Assembly: GCF_900172325.1 (NCBI RefSeq)
Contig: NZ_FWFR01000001.1
Location: 1,814,335 to 1,878,334, forward strand
Source: Oceanibacterium hippocampi
GTDB taxonomy: Bacteria > Pseudomonadota > Alphaproteobacteria > Sneathiellales > Sneathiellaceae
Reading direction: 5' to 3'
DNA: 64,000 nt
Part shown: positions 35,714-44,755 of the stretch, piece by piece
Numbering within the stretch: the first letter of the stretch is position 1
Layout: every line of letters begins with the position of its first letter
Program-made: the position numbers and the translations under genes
The notes under the pieces: model-generated
The model's input: only the letters and a program-made list of their open reading frames with translations
Told to the model about the DNA's origin: nothing
Databases searched by the model: none

Positions 35714-36232
35714 TCATTCGGCGAGGGAGTTGTAGTTGCCGCCATGGAAGATCAGCGGCGGCTTGCGGTGATTGGTGAAGTTCAGGACCCGGCCGAGAAA
35801 GATGAAATGGTCACCGCCGTCGAGCCGCCCCTCGGTCGCGCATTCGAAATGCGCCGCCGCCCCGTCGATCAGCAGCACGCCGCACTCGGCGGTGAGCACG
35901 GCCACGTCATCGAAGCGCTTGTCGCGCCCGGCAAAGAGGTTGGAGATCGCCTTCTGGCCCTGCGACAGCACGCTGACGCCGAAGTGGCTGGCTTCGCTGA
36001 AGGCCTGCACGTTGCTCGAGGTCTTCAGCAGGCTCCACAGGATGAGCGGCGGGCTGAGCGACACCGAACTGAACGAGTTGCAGGTCAGGCCGACCGGATG
36101 GCCGTCCCCGGTGCGCGTCGTGACAATCGTGACGCCGGTCGGGAACGAGCCCAGCGCGTCGCGGAACTCGCGATCGCTCCAGGCGGGCCCGGGCCCGGTT
36201 TCTCGCTGGTGATTGCTCATCTGCATTGCCAT
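35714..36232 (-). CDS. Flavin reductase (flavin-dependent monooxygenase small component-like)
   Basis: A 172-residue protein of the flavin_reductase-like FMN-binding split-barrel family. Segments SFPTGVTIVTTRTGDG, GLTCNSFSSVSLSPPLILWSL and HFGVSVLSQGQ are characteristic. The ATG at 36232 has GGAGA upstream. The longer upstream reading is a shadow of the crotonase gene. Such enzymes give reduced FMN or FAD to a partner monooxygenase. A luciferase-type monooxygenase gene lies 6 kb away in the divergent arm and is the likely partner. The next gene upstream is a crotonase, 29 bases off. Confidence 0.85.
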   Translation of the reverse strand: MAMQMSNHQRETGPGPAWSDREFRDALGSFPTGVTIVTTRTGDGHPVGLTCNSFSSVSLSPPLILWSLLKTSSNVQAFSEASHFGVSVLSQGQKAISNLFAGRDKRFDDVAVLTAECGVLLIDGAAAHFECATEGRLDGGDHFIFLGRVLNFTNHRKPPLIFHGGNYNSLAE

Positions 36233-36261
36233 CGGGTCTCTCCGGCTTGGCCGGCCTTGCC

Positions 36262-37056
36262 TCAGCCGGCCTTCCTGCTCTCGCCGAGCGCGGCGACGGC
36301 GCGATCGACCGCTTCCTTGTGCTCGGGCGTCGAATGGGCGATGGCCTGCAGCGACGCGACCTGGCGGAGCATGTCCTCCAGCTCGATCGACAGGCTGCGC
36401 CGCAGCAGCGACTTGGTCATGCGAAGCGCAGGGCCGGAATGGCGGGCGATCCGCTCGGCCTGCGCCAGCGCCGTCGCCATCAGCTCGTCCTGGGGCACGA
36501 GCTTGGTGACCAGGCCGCATTCCAGCGCCTCCTCGGCCGACAGCCAGTCGCCGGTCAGGGTCATCTCGATCGCCTTGGGCAGGCCGACGACGCGCGGCAG
36601 GAACCAGGCCCCGCCGTCGCCCGGCAGGATGCCGAGGCGGATGAAGCTTTCGGCGAAACGGGCCTTCTCGCCGGCGATACGGATATCGCACATGCAGGCA
36701 AGATCGAGGCCGGCGCCGGTCGCCGGTCCGTTGACGGCGGCGATGATCGGCACGTCGCAGTTGGCGAAGGCGCGCGGGATGCGCTGGATGCCCTGCATGT
36801 AGCTCGTGTGCTTGCCGAGGACGTCGGGCGAGGCCGCGGTGGCGACCATCTTCTTGATGTCGCCGCCGGCGCTGAAGGCGGGACCGGCGCCGGTCAGCAC
36901 GGCGACGCGGATCTCATGATCGTCACCGATGGCGGCAAGGGCATCGACGATCCCGTCGATCATGCCGGCGCCCGACAGGATGTTGCGCTCGTCGGGCAGG
37001 TTGAGGGTCAGGATCGCGATGGGGCCGCGGCGCTCGACCAGCAGGGACTCGGACAT
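36262..37056 (-). CDS. Enoyl-CoA hydratase/isomerase family protein (minus arm)
   Basis: A 264-residue crotonase-fold protein. Oxyanion-hole segments are FSAGGDIKKM and NGPATGAGLDL. Neither usual catalytic glutamate is conserved: the first position holds Asp (GAGLD) and the second is replaced in ESFIRLGILPG. It therefore may not be an ordinary hydratase. Other crotonases use different residues for isomerisation, hydrolysis or C-C cleavage. AAAGG precedes the ATG at 37056. It is in the middle of the minus-strand block between the dehydrogenase and flavin reductase genes and likely acts on a CoA intermediate of that pathway. Confidence 0.82.
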   Translation of the reverse strand: MSESLLVERRGPIAILTLNLPDERNILSGAGMIDGIVDALAAIGDDHEIRVAVLTGAGPAFSAGGDIKKMVATAASPDVLGKHTSYMQGIQRIPRAFANCDVPIIAAVNGPATGAGLDLACMCDIRIAGEKARFAESFIRLGILPGDGGAWFLPRVVGLPKAIEMTLTGDWLSAEEALECGLVTKLVPQDELMATALAQAERIARHSGPALRMTKSLLRRSLSIELEDMLRQVASLQAIAHSTPEHKEAVDRAVAALGESRKAG

Positions 37057-37165
37057 GGGATGGTACCTTTAGCGTAAGGGGTGACATTCAGTTTAGGCGC
37101 GGGAGGCGCCGGATAAACGGGGCTCCGCCTGAACGATCTTTGCGTGTCGCGTGAAAGCGGCGCGG

Positions 37166-38152
37166 TCAGACTCGCTCCAGGTGGCTCATCAGGGTGGCGT
37201 AGATCGTGTCGTCAACATGGATCGTGCCGCGTGCCTGCGCTTCCTTCCGCCGCTGGCGGCTGGCATCGCCGGGAAAACGGACATTCGGCTGGCCGTCGGC
37301 GGGCCGCGAGGTGCGGATCCGATCGGCAAGCGCCGCGACCTCGGTCTTGAAGTCGGCGACGGGCTTCAGCAGCGCCGGGTCGATGGCGACGAAGAAGAAG
37401 CCGCAATTGGAGATATCCTCCACGACCGTGCTTCCGCCGGCGAGGATGCCGAGGATCTGCACGACCAGCGACAGGCCGGAGCCGCGATGTCCGCCCCAGG
37501 GCAGTATCGCGCCGGCGAGCGCCGAGGCCGGGTCGTCGGTCGGCGCGCCATCCGGGTCGACCGCGGTGTCCGGATCGAGCTTCCGCCCGGTCCGCTTGCG
37601 CAGCAGGACCTCGCCCCAGGTCGTGCTGCCGGTCCCGAAATCGACCACGACAGGGCCGTCGTCGGACGGGAAAGCGAAGGCGACCGGGTTGGTCCCGAAG
37701 ATCCGGTCGATGCCGCCGTGGGGCGCAACCCTGGCCGTCGACGTGGCGGTGTGGAAGGCGATCAGGTCCTCGCGTGCGGCGCGCTCCACGTAGTAGGCGA
37801 GGCGGCCGCTGAACCAGGTATTGCGCACGCCGACGATGCCGACGCCGTTCGCCCTGGCCAGTTCGATGGCCTTGTCCATGCCGATGACCGAGGTCACGTA
37901 GCCGTTGTGGTTGCCGCCGTCGATGAGCGCCGAGTTGGCGGTTTCCCTGACCACCTCGACGGGTGTCGTCCTGTTCTGCTGCTGCAGGTTCTCGATCAGC
38001 GCGAGGACCCGCGGCAGACCGGCGAAGGCGTGCCCGGCCATCGCCGCGTCGACCAGGTGATCGGCGACGATCGCCGCGTAGTCGGCCGAGACGCCGTATT
38101 GTCGGAGCAGCCGAACGGCAAGCTGCCGCGCCTCTTCCAGTTTCAGTTCCAC
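37166..38152 (-). CDS. Ldh-family (malate/L-lactate-type) oxidoreductase
   Basis: A 328-residue NAD(P)-dependent dehydrogenase of the Ldh2/YlbC/ureidoglycolate dehydrogenase family, which is unrelated to classical lactate dehydrogenase. Family segments are AGHAFAGLPRVL, NHNGYVTSVIGMD, FGTNPVAFAFP, VVDFGTGSTTWG and PWGGHRGSGLSL. Members oxidise 2-hydroxy acids such as malate, lactate, sulfolactate or ureidoglycolate. The gene follows a TRAP-type carrier gene on the minus strand with 58 bases between, so the carrier probably brings in a 2-hydroxy acid or a related anion. The exact substrate is not resolved. Confidence 0.85.
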   Translation of the reverse strand: MELKLEEARQLAVRLLRQYGVSADYAAIVADHLVDAAMAGHAFAGLPRVLALIENLQQQNRTTPVEVVRETANSALIDGGNHNGYVTSVIGMDKAIELARANGVGIVGVRNTWFSGRLAYYVERAAREDLIAFHTATSTARVAPHGGIDRIFGTNPVAFAFPSDDGPVVVDFGTGSTTWGEVLLRKRTGRKLDPDTAVDPDGAPTDDPASALAGAILPWGGHRGSGLSLVVQILGILAGGSTVVEDISNCGFFFVAIDPALLKPVADFKTEVAALADRIRTSRPADGQPNVRFPGDASRQRRKEAQARGTIHVDDTIYATLMSHLERV

Positions 38153-38210
38153 CCGATGGTCTCCCGTAACTCGATACTGTTCCCGCGGTGTCTGCGCTGC
38201 GACCGGTCGG

Positions 38211-40169
38211 CTATCCCGCCGATGCCGCCTTGCGGCTCTGCATGCGTTGCCAGAACTGGTAGCCGCCGACCGCCGCGATCATCGAGCCGCCAAGCAGGTC
38301 GATCGCGGTATAGGGGAACATCAGCAGGAACGCGCCGACGATCAGCAGGATGCGCCCGGGCCAGTTGAGCGGGGCCAGGAAATAGCCGCTGACACCGGCC
38401 GCGAAAGGGATCGCGGAGAAGAACAGGATGACCCAGGTGTAGAGCACATCCATGTTGAAGCCCTCGGGCATCAGGATCGGCGTATACACGAACATGAACG
38501 GCATGATGTAGAGGTAGGAGGAGAATCGCATCGACTGGAAGCCGGTCCTGTATGGATGCGAATCCGCGATACTCGACGCCGCGAAGGCGGCCATGCAGAC
38601 CGGCGGCGTGACGTTCGAGGACTGGCTGAACCAGAAGACGCAGAGATGCGCGGCGATCAGCGGCACGCCCATCTCGCCCAGCGCCGGCGCGGCGAGCACG
38701 GCGAGCAGCAGGTAGTCGGCTGTCACCGTCATCCCGAGGCCGAGCACGAAGGTCGCGAGCATGATGATGATGAGCGCGACCCAGACCATGCCGAAGGTGA
38801 AGGAGAGCATCAGGGCGGAGAACTTGAACGCCAGCCCGGTCAGCAGCGCCATGCCGACGATGATGCCGACCGGACCGGCCGTCGAGCCGACGATCAGCGA
38901 CTTGTCGCCGCCGTCCGCCAGGGCGTCGAACAGGGTCTTGAAATAGCCCTTGATGTCGCCGGCGAGAATGAAGCGGACGGCCATCGCGGCAAGGAATGTC
39001 GCGATCGCGTAAACCGCCGCGAGCGATGCGGTCCGGCCGCTGAGCAGGACGCCGAACAGGACGAAGATCGGCAGCAGGTAGATCCAGCCGCTCTTGAGGA
39101 TCGGCCAGACCTCCTTGCGTTCGGAAGCCGGCGTGGCCTCGACGCCCGAGCGCAGCGCCTCGAAATGCACCATCGAGATGTTGGCGAAGAAATAGAGCAG
39201 GGCCGGGACCAGCGCGATCAGCATGATCTCGGCGTAGGGCATGCGCAGCATCTCGGCCATCAGGAAGACGCCGGCGCCCATCACCGGCGGCATGAACATG
39301 CCACCGGTCGAGGCCGAGGCCTCGATGCCGCCGGCGACATGGGGCCGGTAGCCGGATTTCTTCATGAGCGGAATGGTGAAGGTGCCGGTCGCGACGGTAT
39401 TGGCGGTCGCGCTGCCGGAAATCATGCCGAAGAAGCCGCTGGCCAGCACCGCCGCCTTCGCCGGGCCGCCCCGGAAGCGGCCGGTCAGGGCCATCGGCAG
39501 GTCGATGTAGAAGGCGCCGGCGCCGAAACGCTGGAAGATCGCGCCCATCACCACGAACAGCATCACGAAGGCGATGAAGACATAGGCGACGAAGCCGAAG
39601 ATCCCGTTCATCGAGGCATAGGTGTCGGCGACGATGCGCGAGGCGGAGAAGCCCTGGTGGCTGAACAGGTCGCCGGGCAGATAGGGGCCGAGATCGGCGT
39701 AAAGCAGCAGGATGAGGGCCAGCGTCGGCATGATGAGGCTCATCGCGCGCCGGCACGCCTCGAGGACGAGGCCGATGGCGATCACGCCGAAGAAGATGTC
39801 ACGCGGCGTCGTGCTGCCGCCGCGCCAGGCCATGTTGGTATAGTCGATGATGAAGTTGCCGAAGGTCAGGACGGCGAGAACGATCAGGCCGAGATCGATG
39901 ACGCTCGGCCGGGAGAGCGGCGAGCGGCTGGTGGCGCGGTAGCGCATGAAGATCATCGACGTCACGAGCATGATGAAGGTCGCGCGAAGCGTCGAGGTGC
40001 TCCACATGTTGGCGACGATCGAGACGATCAGGAAGACGCTGTAGCCGGCCGCGATGAGGCGGAAGGCGAGGTTCCAGCCGGGTGTGAAATCCCGGACCTT
40101 TCGCGCACCTTCGCTCGCCTCGATGACGTCCATCAGGGAGCGGCTGCGACCGGTCGAATTGAATGCCAT
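38211..40169 (-). CDS. TRAP transporter fused permease (4TM/12TM)
   Basis: A 652-residue membrane protein that joins the small (DctQ-like) and large (DctM-like) TRAP membrane components. About four helices lie in the first 150 residues and more than 12 follow. Segments such as GFFGMISGSATANTVATGTFTIPLM, shortened here, and GGMFMPPVMGAG are typical of the large component. This fused form almost always partners a TAXI-type binding protein, encoded just upstream. A strong hairpin with a T-rich tail separates the two genes. It should import an organic acid with sodium. The ribosome site ahead of the ATG at 40169 is weak. Confidence 0.92.
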   Translation of the reverse strand: MAFNSTGRSRSLMDVIEASEGARKVRDFTPGWNLAFRLIAAGYSVFLIVSIVANMWSTSTLRATFIMLVTSMIFMRYRATSRSPLSRPSVIDLGLIVLAVLTFGNFIIDYTNMAWRGGSTTPRDIFFGVIAIGLVLEACRRAMSLIMPTLALILLLYADLGPYLPGDLFSHQGFSASRIVADTYASMNGIFGFVAYVFIAFVMLFVVMGAIFQRFGAGAFYIDLPMALTGRFRGGPAKAAVLASGFFGMISGSATANTVATGTFTIPLMKKSGYRPHVAGGIEASASTGGMFMPPVMGAGVFLMAEMLRMPYAEIMLIALVPALLYFFANISMVHFEALRSGVEATPASERKEVWPILKSGWIYLLPIFVLFGVLLSGRTASLAAVYAIATFLAAMAVRFILAGDIKGYFKTLFDALADGGDKSLIVGSTAGPVGIIVGMALLTGLAFKFSALMLSFTFGMVWVALIIIMLATFVLGLGMTVTADYLLLAVLAAPALGEMGVPLIAAHLCVFWFSQSSNVTPPVCMAAFAASSIADSHPYRTGFQSMRFSSYLYIMPFMFVYTPILMPEGFNMDVLYTWVILFFSAIPFAAGVSGYFLAPLNWPGRILLIVGAFLLMFPYTAIDLLGGSMIAAVGGYQFWQRMQSRKAASAG

Positions 40170-40224
40170 GAGTGTGCTCGCCCCGAAAAAAGCTCAACCG
40201 CCCCGGCCCGGCCGGAGGTCGCAA

Positions 40225-40267
40225 TTGAAGAAAAGAAGGAGACCGGCACGAATCGGTACCGGTCTCC
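40225..40267 (-). terminator. Intrinsic terminator/attenuator between TAXI and TRAP permease genes
   Basis: On the minus strand GGAGACCGG and CCGGTCTCC (plus positions 40238-40246 and 40259-40267) form a perfect nine-pair stem with a 12-base loop. It is followed by a T-rich tract (TTCTTTTCTTC). This has all the marks of an intrinsic terminator and lies 13 bases behind the binding-protein stop. Partial read-through would leave the permease at a lower level than the binding protein. Confidence 0.78.
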
Positions 40268-40280
40268 GGTCATGGTTGAA

Positions 40281-41270
40281 TTACTTGAGTGTCGGTTCCG
40301 GGATCTCGATGCCCTGTTCCTTCCAGTAGCGCGCGGCGCCCGGATGGACCGGGGCGCCGTTGCCGGCGAGCGGATCCTTCGGGTTGAGGCCGTGGCTCTT
40401 GAAGGCCATTCCGACCGTATTGATGGCACCGTCGGAATAGGTGAGCTTCGTGAACTCGTAGACGACGTCGTCCGGGACATCCTTGTGGGCGATGAGGAAG
40501 CCGCTCGTGCCGAACACCGTGACGTCGTAGTCCTGCTGCGGGTAGGTGCCCGCGGCGATCTTGATCCGCTGGTAGAACGGATACTCCTTGAGGAAGTCGC
40601 TGTTGTCCAGCGCGCCCGACAGATCGATCAGGCGGATCTTGTTGCTGGCCGCCAGTTCCTCGACCACCGAAAGCGGCATCGTGCCCTGGCGGCTGATCAC
40701 GTCGATGCGCCGGTCGACGAGCATGTCCGGGTAATCCTGGTGCGGCAGCATCTGCCAGTCGAGTTCGCTGATCAGGCCGGTGGTCTGCAGGAAGCGGTTC
40801 ATGCCGGTCGCGGCCGACGAACCCGGCGCGCCGATGGCAAAGCGCTTGCCCTTCAGGTCATCGGCGGTCTTGATCCCCGATTCCGCAAGCGCCACCACGT
40901 GATTGGCCATCGGCGGCACGACGACACCGATGGTCCGCCATTCGCGCATCTGTTCGGTGAACGGCTTCTGGCCGTACCACGCCTCGTACATCGCGTCGAC
41001 GGTGGCCATGCCGATCTGGGCCTCGGCCGAGTTCACGCGGCGAATGTTCTCGTAGCCACCACCCGAGGTGCTCGGCGTGACGTTCAGCCGGTCCGAATGG
41101 GTGTTGATGTAGTTGGCGAGCGGCGCGGCGATCAGATAATAGGTGCCGGTGACGCCACCGGTCGGCAGCTGAATCAGTGCCCGGTCGGCGGCCTGTGCCG
41201 TCGTCGCGACACCGCCGAGCGCGGCGCTGGCGGCGACCAGCCCCGCGACGATCAATCCCTTGTTCAACAT
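40281..41270 (-). CDS. TAXI-family TRAP solute-binding protein
   Basis: A 329-residue secreted binding protein. The ATG at 41270 has GAAGGAAGAG upstream and gives a signal peptide of about 27 residues ending at AQA. The longer frame begins in the divergent control region. Characteristic TAXI segments are GVTGTYYLIAAPLANYI, TPSTSGGGYENIRRV and ATGMNRFLQ. It should capture a small organic acid for the fused TRAP permease downstream. The gene heads the minus-strand block, divergent from a LysR regulator, so the 170-base spacer probably controls both arms. Confidence 0.93.
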   Translation of the reverse strand: MLNKGLIVAGLVAASAALGGVATTAQAADRALIQLPTGGVTGTYYLIAAPLANYINTHSDRLNVTPSTSGGGYENIRRVNSAEAQIGMATVDAMYEAWYGQKPFTEQMREWRTIGVVVPPMANHVVALAESGIKTADDLKGKRFAIGAPGSSAATGMNRFLQTTGLISELDWQMLPHQDYPDMLVDRRIDVISRQGTMPLSVVEELAASNKIRLIDLSGALDNSDFLKEYPFYQRIKIAAGTYPQQDYDVTVFGTSGFLIAHKDVPDDVVYEFTKLTYSDGAINTVGMAFKSHGLNPKDPLAGNGAPVHPGAARYWKEQGIEIPEPTLK

Positions 41271-41439
41271 AAAAACTCTTCCTTCCCTCGTTTTGGCAAC
41301 CTTTGGCCCGGTTGTTTGCCCCGCCGCGGGAGCCGCGGCGATCATGGCTTGTGCATTATCGGTTGGCCAAGGCTCACAGGATTCGTATCTTCAAATCAAA
41401 CGATATATTCGGATGATTTCTCATCAGGAATCTTGAAGT
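41271..41439. promoter_or_regulatory. Divergent control region between TAXI gene and LysR gene
   Basis: This spacer serves the minus-strand import block and the plus-strand LysR gene. The half nearest LysR is AT-rich and holds TATC-N12-GATA (41386-41405), close to the interrupted palindromes bound by LysR proteins. A TATATT -10-like box (41404-41409) faces the LysR gene without a good -35. Nearer the TAXI gene, CGCCGCGG (41322-41329) pairs with CCGCGGCG (41333-41340) around a three-base loop in the leader. The LysR protein encoded here probably binds the AT-rich part. Confidence 0.45.
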
Positions 41440-42336
41440 ATGACATTGAAGCAACTCGAGACCTTCTTCTGGGTGGTCCGCCTGAAAAGCTTCGTGGCAG
41501 CCGCGCAACGGCTGAACACGGCGCAGTCAACCGTGTCGATGCGGATCAACGAGCTGGAAGAGCATCTCGGCGTCCGCCTGTTCGAGCGGCAGGGGCGGTC
41601 GATGGTGCCGACACGTTCGGGGCGCGACCTGTTCTGGTATGTCGACCGGGCGCTGGCGATGCTCGCCGAGGCGCGCGAGCAGGTCGCCAACCCCTCGGTG
41701 CAGCGCGGCACGGTGCGTGTCGGCGTGACCGAGCTGGTTGCCGTCACCTGGCTGTCCGACCTGGTGACCCGGATCAACGCCCATTATCCGGACGTCAGCG
41801 TCGAGTTGAATGTCGACCTGACGGTCGATCAGCTGCGCAAGCTCGAGGAATTCCAGATCGACGTCGCGCTTGTCCCCGGCCCGATCAAGGCACCGGAGTA
41901 TCTCCAGGTCAGCCTGGGTTCGGTCGAGTTCCGCTGGATGGCCAGTCCGCGGATACCGATCGGCGACGTCCTGCTGACGCCGGGCGACCTGGAATCATGG
42001 CCGCTCCTGATGCTGACCCCGCAGTCGCATCTGCATCCGGTTCTCGGCAGCTGGTTTCGTTCGCCCCTGAACGAGCTGCCGCATGCGAACTTCGCCAACA
42101 GCATCGGCGCCGTCCTGGAACTGGCGGTCGCCGGCCTCGGCATCGCCTATCTGCCGGTCGAACACAGCCGGCCGCAGATCGAGGCCGGATTGTTGCGCGT
42201 CCTGACCACCAGCCCGGTGCTTCCGAGCATCGAGTACTATGCCATCTACAATCGGCGGGACAGCCAGGGCTTCAGCGAAACGGTCGCCAACATCGCCCGG
42301 CTCTGCAGTGGATTCAAGTCTGCCGCCCCGGCCTGA
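41440..42336 (+). CDS. LysR-family transcriptional regulator (divergent)
   Basis: A 298-residue LysR-type regulator. The winged helix MTLKQLETFFWVVRL continues with SFVAAAQRLNTAQSTVSMRINELEEHLG, a textbook LysR helix-turn-helix, and the effector domain spans residues 90-295. VELNVDLTVDQLRKLEEFQIDVALVPG, shortened in form, gives the usual ligand-binding groove. It is divergent from the TAXI/TRAP block and is followed after 134 bases by the monooxygenase gene, so it may control both arms. The inducer is unknown, perhaps a pathway acid or CoA ester. Confidence 0.88.
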   Translation: MTLKQLETFFWVVRLKSFVAAAQRLNTAQSTVSMRINELEEHLGVRLFERQGRSMVPTRSGRDLFWYVDRALAMLAEAREQVANPSVQRGTVRVGVTELVAVTWLSDLVTRINAHYPDVSVELNVDLTVDQLRKLEEFQIDVALVPGPIKAPEYLQVSLGSVEFRWMASPRIPIGDVLLTPGDLESWPLLMLTPQSHLHPVLGSWFRSPLNELPHANFANSIGAVLELAVAGLGIAYLPVEHSRPQIEAGLLRVLTTSPVLPSIEYYAIYNRRDSQGFSETVANIARLCSGFKSAAPA

Positions 42337-42429
42337 TTGTGGCGCGACCGGCCAAAATCCTCAACGCACGGCATACGTTCTCGCCGCATCGGACGACCGA
42401 TATCGTCTGGGCTGTTCCGGCGTCGGGTT

Positions 42430-42439
42430 CGGATATCCG
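42430..42439 (+). promoter_or_regulatory. Palindrome in the leader of the monooxygenase operon
   Basis: CGGATATCCG is a perfect ten-base palindrome, 32 bases ahead of the monooxygenase ATG at 42471. A similar CGATATCG lies just upstream, near 42400, in the same spacer. They may be operator half-sites of a regulator of this operon. A good ribosome site, GAGAGGA, precedes the ATG. No clear promoter can be named. Confidence 0.35.
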
Positions 42440-42470
42440 TGCTGACCGCGAAAATCGAGAGGATTGAATA

Positions 42471-43532
42471 ATGGATTTTGGCATCTTCAACATCATGCAG
42501 CAGCGCGACACGTCGAAGAGCGCCAGCCAGGTGTTCAACGAGTCGATCGAACAGACAATGGTGGCCGAACAGCTCGGCTACGCGCGCTCCTGGTACGCGG
42601 AGCATCATTTCTCCAACTACAGCCTCTGCCCGTCGCCGCTGATGATGTGCGCCCACATGGCCGGCCGCACGACGAAGATCCGTGTCGGCACCGCCGTGGT
42701 CGTCGCCCCGCTTTATAATCCGGCCCGCCTGCTCGCCGAGATCGGCATGGTCGATCTGCTGAGCGGCGGCCGCCTCGATCTCGGGATCGGGACCGGCTAC
42801 CAGGGTTACGAGTTCGACCGCTTCGGCGTCGATCTGGCGAATGCCCGCGAGATCACCAGCGAAGTGCTCGACCTCATCGAGATCGGCCTCCGGGCGCAGG
42901 CCTTCGAATACAATGGCCAGCATTTGAAGCAGCCGCGTTCGTCGATCAGCTGCAAGCCGGTCCAGCAGCCGGTCCCGCCGATCTGGTATGCCGGCGGCGA
43001 TCCCGATCACCTTCGCCGCATCGCCCGCAACGACCAGACCCTGTTCGTCTCCGGCGTGCTCGGCGGCGTGACGCGCATGAAGCGGACCCGCGAGATGTTC
43101 GAGAAGGCGGCTCTTGCCGAGGGCAAGGATCCGAAAAAGGTCCGTCTCGGCGTTTCGCGCCTCGCCTTCGTCAGCAACAACAAGGACGACGTGCGGAAGT
43201 ATGTCGAATGCGCGCTCTACCAGCAGCGCCTGGCGGTCAGCCTGAAGCAGCGCCGCGAGAAGGTCGAGAACGACTATATCATCGACGAGGAGCCGTACGA
43301 CGAGGAGCCGTCGATCGAGGCGATCATGCGCAACCTGCCGGTCGGCGACGTCGACAGCTGCATCGAGAAGATGGTCCGCCTGGTTCGTGAGCTGCGGCCG
43401 GTCCATATCTGCATCCAGCCGCAGGTCGGCGACATGGATCACAAGAAGTCGCTGGCCTCGATGCAGCTCTGGGCCGAGGAGGTCATTCCGGCCGTGCTGC
43501 GCGAAGTCGGCGACGTGCAAGCGGCGGCCTGA
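42471..43532 (+). CDS. LLM-class (luciferase-like) flavin-dependent monooxygenase
   Basis: A 353-residue TIM-barrel flavoenzyme of the bacterial-luciferase family. It begins MDFGIFN and carries AEHHF at about residues 43-47, RVGTAVVVAPLYNPARLLAE and GRLDLGIGTGYQGYEFDRFG, all typical of FMN-dependent members that oxidise aldehydes, ketones or related compounds. It would need reduced FMN from a separate reductase. A flavin reductase gene in the divergent arm could provide it. The CoA-transferase gene follows closely. Substrate cannot be inferred. Confidence 0.85.
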   Translation: MDFGIFNIMQQRDTSKSASQVFNESIEQTMVAEQLGYARSWYAEHHFSNYSLCPSPLMMCAHMAGRTTKIRVGTAVVVAPLYNPARLLAEIGMVDLLSGGRLDLGIGTGYQGYEFDRFGVDLANAREITSEVLDLIEIGLRAQAFEYNGQHLKQPRSSISCKPVQQPVPPIWYAGGDPDHLRRIARNDQTLFVSGVLGGVTRMKRTREMFEKAALAEGKDPKKVRLGVSRLAFVSNNKDDVRKYVECALYQQRLAVSLKQRREKVENDYIIDEEPYDEEPSIEAIMRNLPVGDVDSCIEKMVRLVRELRPVHICIQPQVGDMDHKKSLASMQLWAEEVIPAVLREVGDVQAAA

Positions 43533-43546
43533 GCGTGAGCGGAAAG

Positions 43547-44755
43547 ATGTCCGGACAGGGAGAAGGGGCGGCAGCGCCCCTCTCCGACTTGCGGGTGATC
43601 GATCTCAGCCGCGTTCTCGCCGGGCCTTACAGCGCCCAGTTGCTGGCCGACATGGGCGCCGACGTTCTCAAGATCGAGAGCCCGGGCGGCGACGAGAACC
43701 GCATGTGGGGTGCCCGCTGGAAGGATGGGATCACCAGCAACTTCCACAGCGTCAACCGCGGCAAGCGCGGCATCACGCTGAACCTGAAGTCGGAGCAGGG
43801 ACGTGCCCTGCTGGCCCGTTTCGTGGCCGACGCCGACGTGGTGATCCACAGCTTCCTGCCGGCGACCGGCGCCCGTCTCGGCATCGACTACGAGACGATG
43901 AAGGCGATCAACCCGAAGCTGATCTTCGTCTCGGTTTCCGGCTACGGCGAACAGGGCGAGCTTGCGAACCGGCCCGGTTACGACCTGATGATGCAGGCCT
44001 TTTCCGGGATCATGTCGACGACCGGCCATGAAGGCGGCCCGCCGATCCGTTCGGGCGTCTCGTTCATCGACATGTCGACCGGGATCATCGCCTATAGCGG
44101 CATCCTGACCGCGCTGCGCCAGCGCGAGCGGACGGGGCAGGGCAGCTGGGTCCGGGTTTCGCTGCTCGAGACGGCGATCTCGCTGCTCGGTTATCACGGC
44201 GTCGCCTGGATGCATGCCGGCGTGATCCCGCGCAAGGAAGGCTCCGGCGTCTGGCATCTGGTGCCCTACCAGGCCTTCATGTGCAGCGACGGCTACGTGC
44301 TGGCCGGGGCGACGAACGACATTGCCTGGCGGCGCTTCTGCAAGGCCCTGGGGTGCGAGGATTATGCCGCGGATCCGCGCTTCGCGACCAACGAGGGCCG
44401 GCTGGAGCATCGCGACCTGCTGGTCTCTCTGCTGGAAGCGAAATTTGCCGAGGCGACGGTCGAGCACTGGGTCGGACGGTTCGAGGAGAACGGCGTCGCG
44501 GTTGCGCCGCTGCATACGCTCGACCAGATCATGACCCATCCGCAGGTCCTCGCCAACGACATGGTGGTCGAGGCGGAAGCGGCCAACGGCGAGATGACGC
44601 AACTGATCGGCACCCCGTTCAAGATGACCTCCTGGCCGTATCACGCCGGCGTCGCCGCGCCGGCACTGAGCGCCGACACGGAGCGGGTGCTGTCGGGCGA
44701 ACTCGGCCTGAGCGAGGACGAGATCGCCGCGTTGCGGCGCGACGGGGTGATCTGA
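43547..44755 (+). CDS. CaiB/BaiF-type CoA-transferase
   Basis: A 402-residue class III CoA-transferase that moves CoA between carboxylic acids. VIDLSRVLAGPYSAQLLADMGAD at the start, NRGKRGIT and RPGYDLMMQAFSG are family marks, and the aspartate in GYDLMM is the expected acyl-CoA-forming residue. The start is uncertain: an ATG at 43547 or a GTG at 43535, four codons earlier. Its stop overlaps the crotonase ATG by one base (TGATG), so the two are translated together. It probably activates the acid made by the monooxygenase. The CoA donor is unknown. Confidence 0.88.
   Translation: MSGQGEGAAAPLSDLRVIDLSRVLAGPYSAQLLADMGADVLKIESPGGDENRMWGARWKDGITSNFHSVNRGKRGITLNLKSEQGRALLARFVADADVVIHSFLPATGARLGIDYETMKAINPKLIFVSVSGYGEQGELANRPGYDLMMQAFSGIMSTTGHEGGPPIRSGVSFIDMSTGIIAYSGILTALRQRERTGQGSWVRVSLLETAISLLGYHGVAWMHAGVIPRKEGSGVWHLVPYQAFMCSDGYVLAGATNDIAWRRFCKALGCEDYAADPRFATNEGRLEHRDLLVSLLEAKFAEATVEHWVGRFEENGVAVAPLHTLDQIMTHPQVLANDMVVEAEAANGEMTQLIGTPFKMTSWPYHAGVAAPALSADTERVLSGELGLSEDEIAALRRDGVI

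Noticed and set aside
38247-42467. A 1406-codon open frame on the plus strand
   Set aside because: It is antisense to the TRAP, TAXI and monooxygenase-side genes, rich in Arg/His/Gln/Asp/Glu with no domain I know, and typical of antisense frames in GC-rich DNA.
42471-43532. True light-producing luciferase alpha subunit
   Set aside because: There is no luxB, fatty-acid reductase or luxC/D/E gene beside it. The neighbouring CoA-transferase and crotonase genes point to catabolism.
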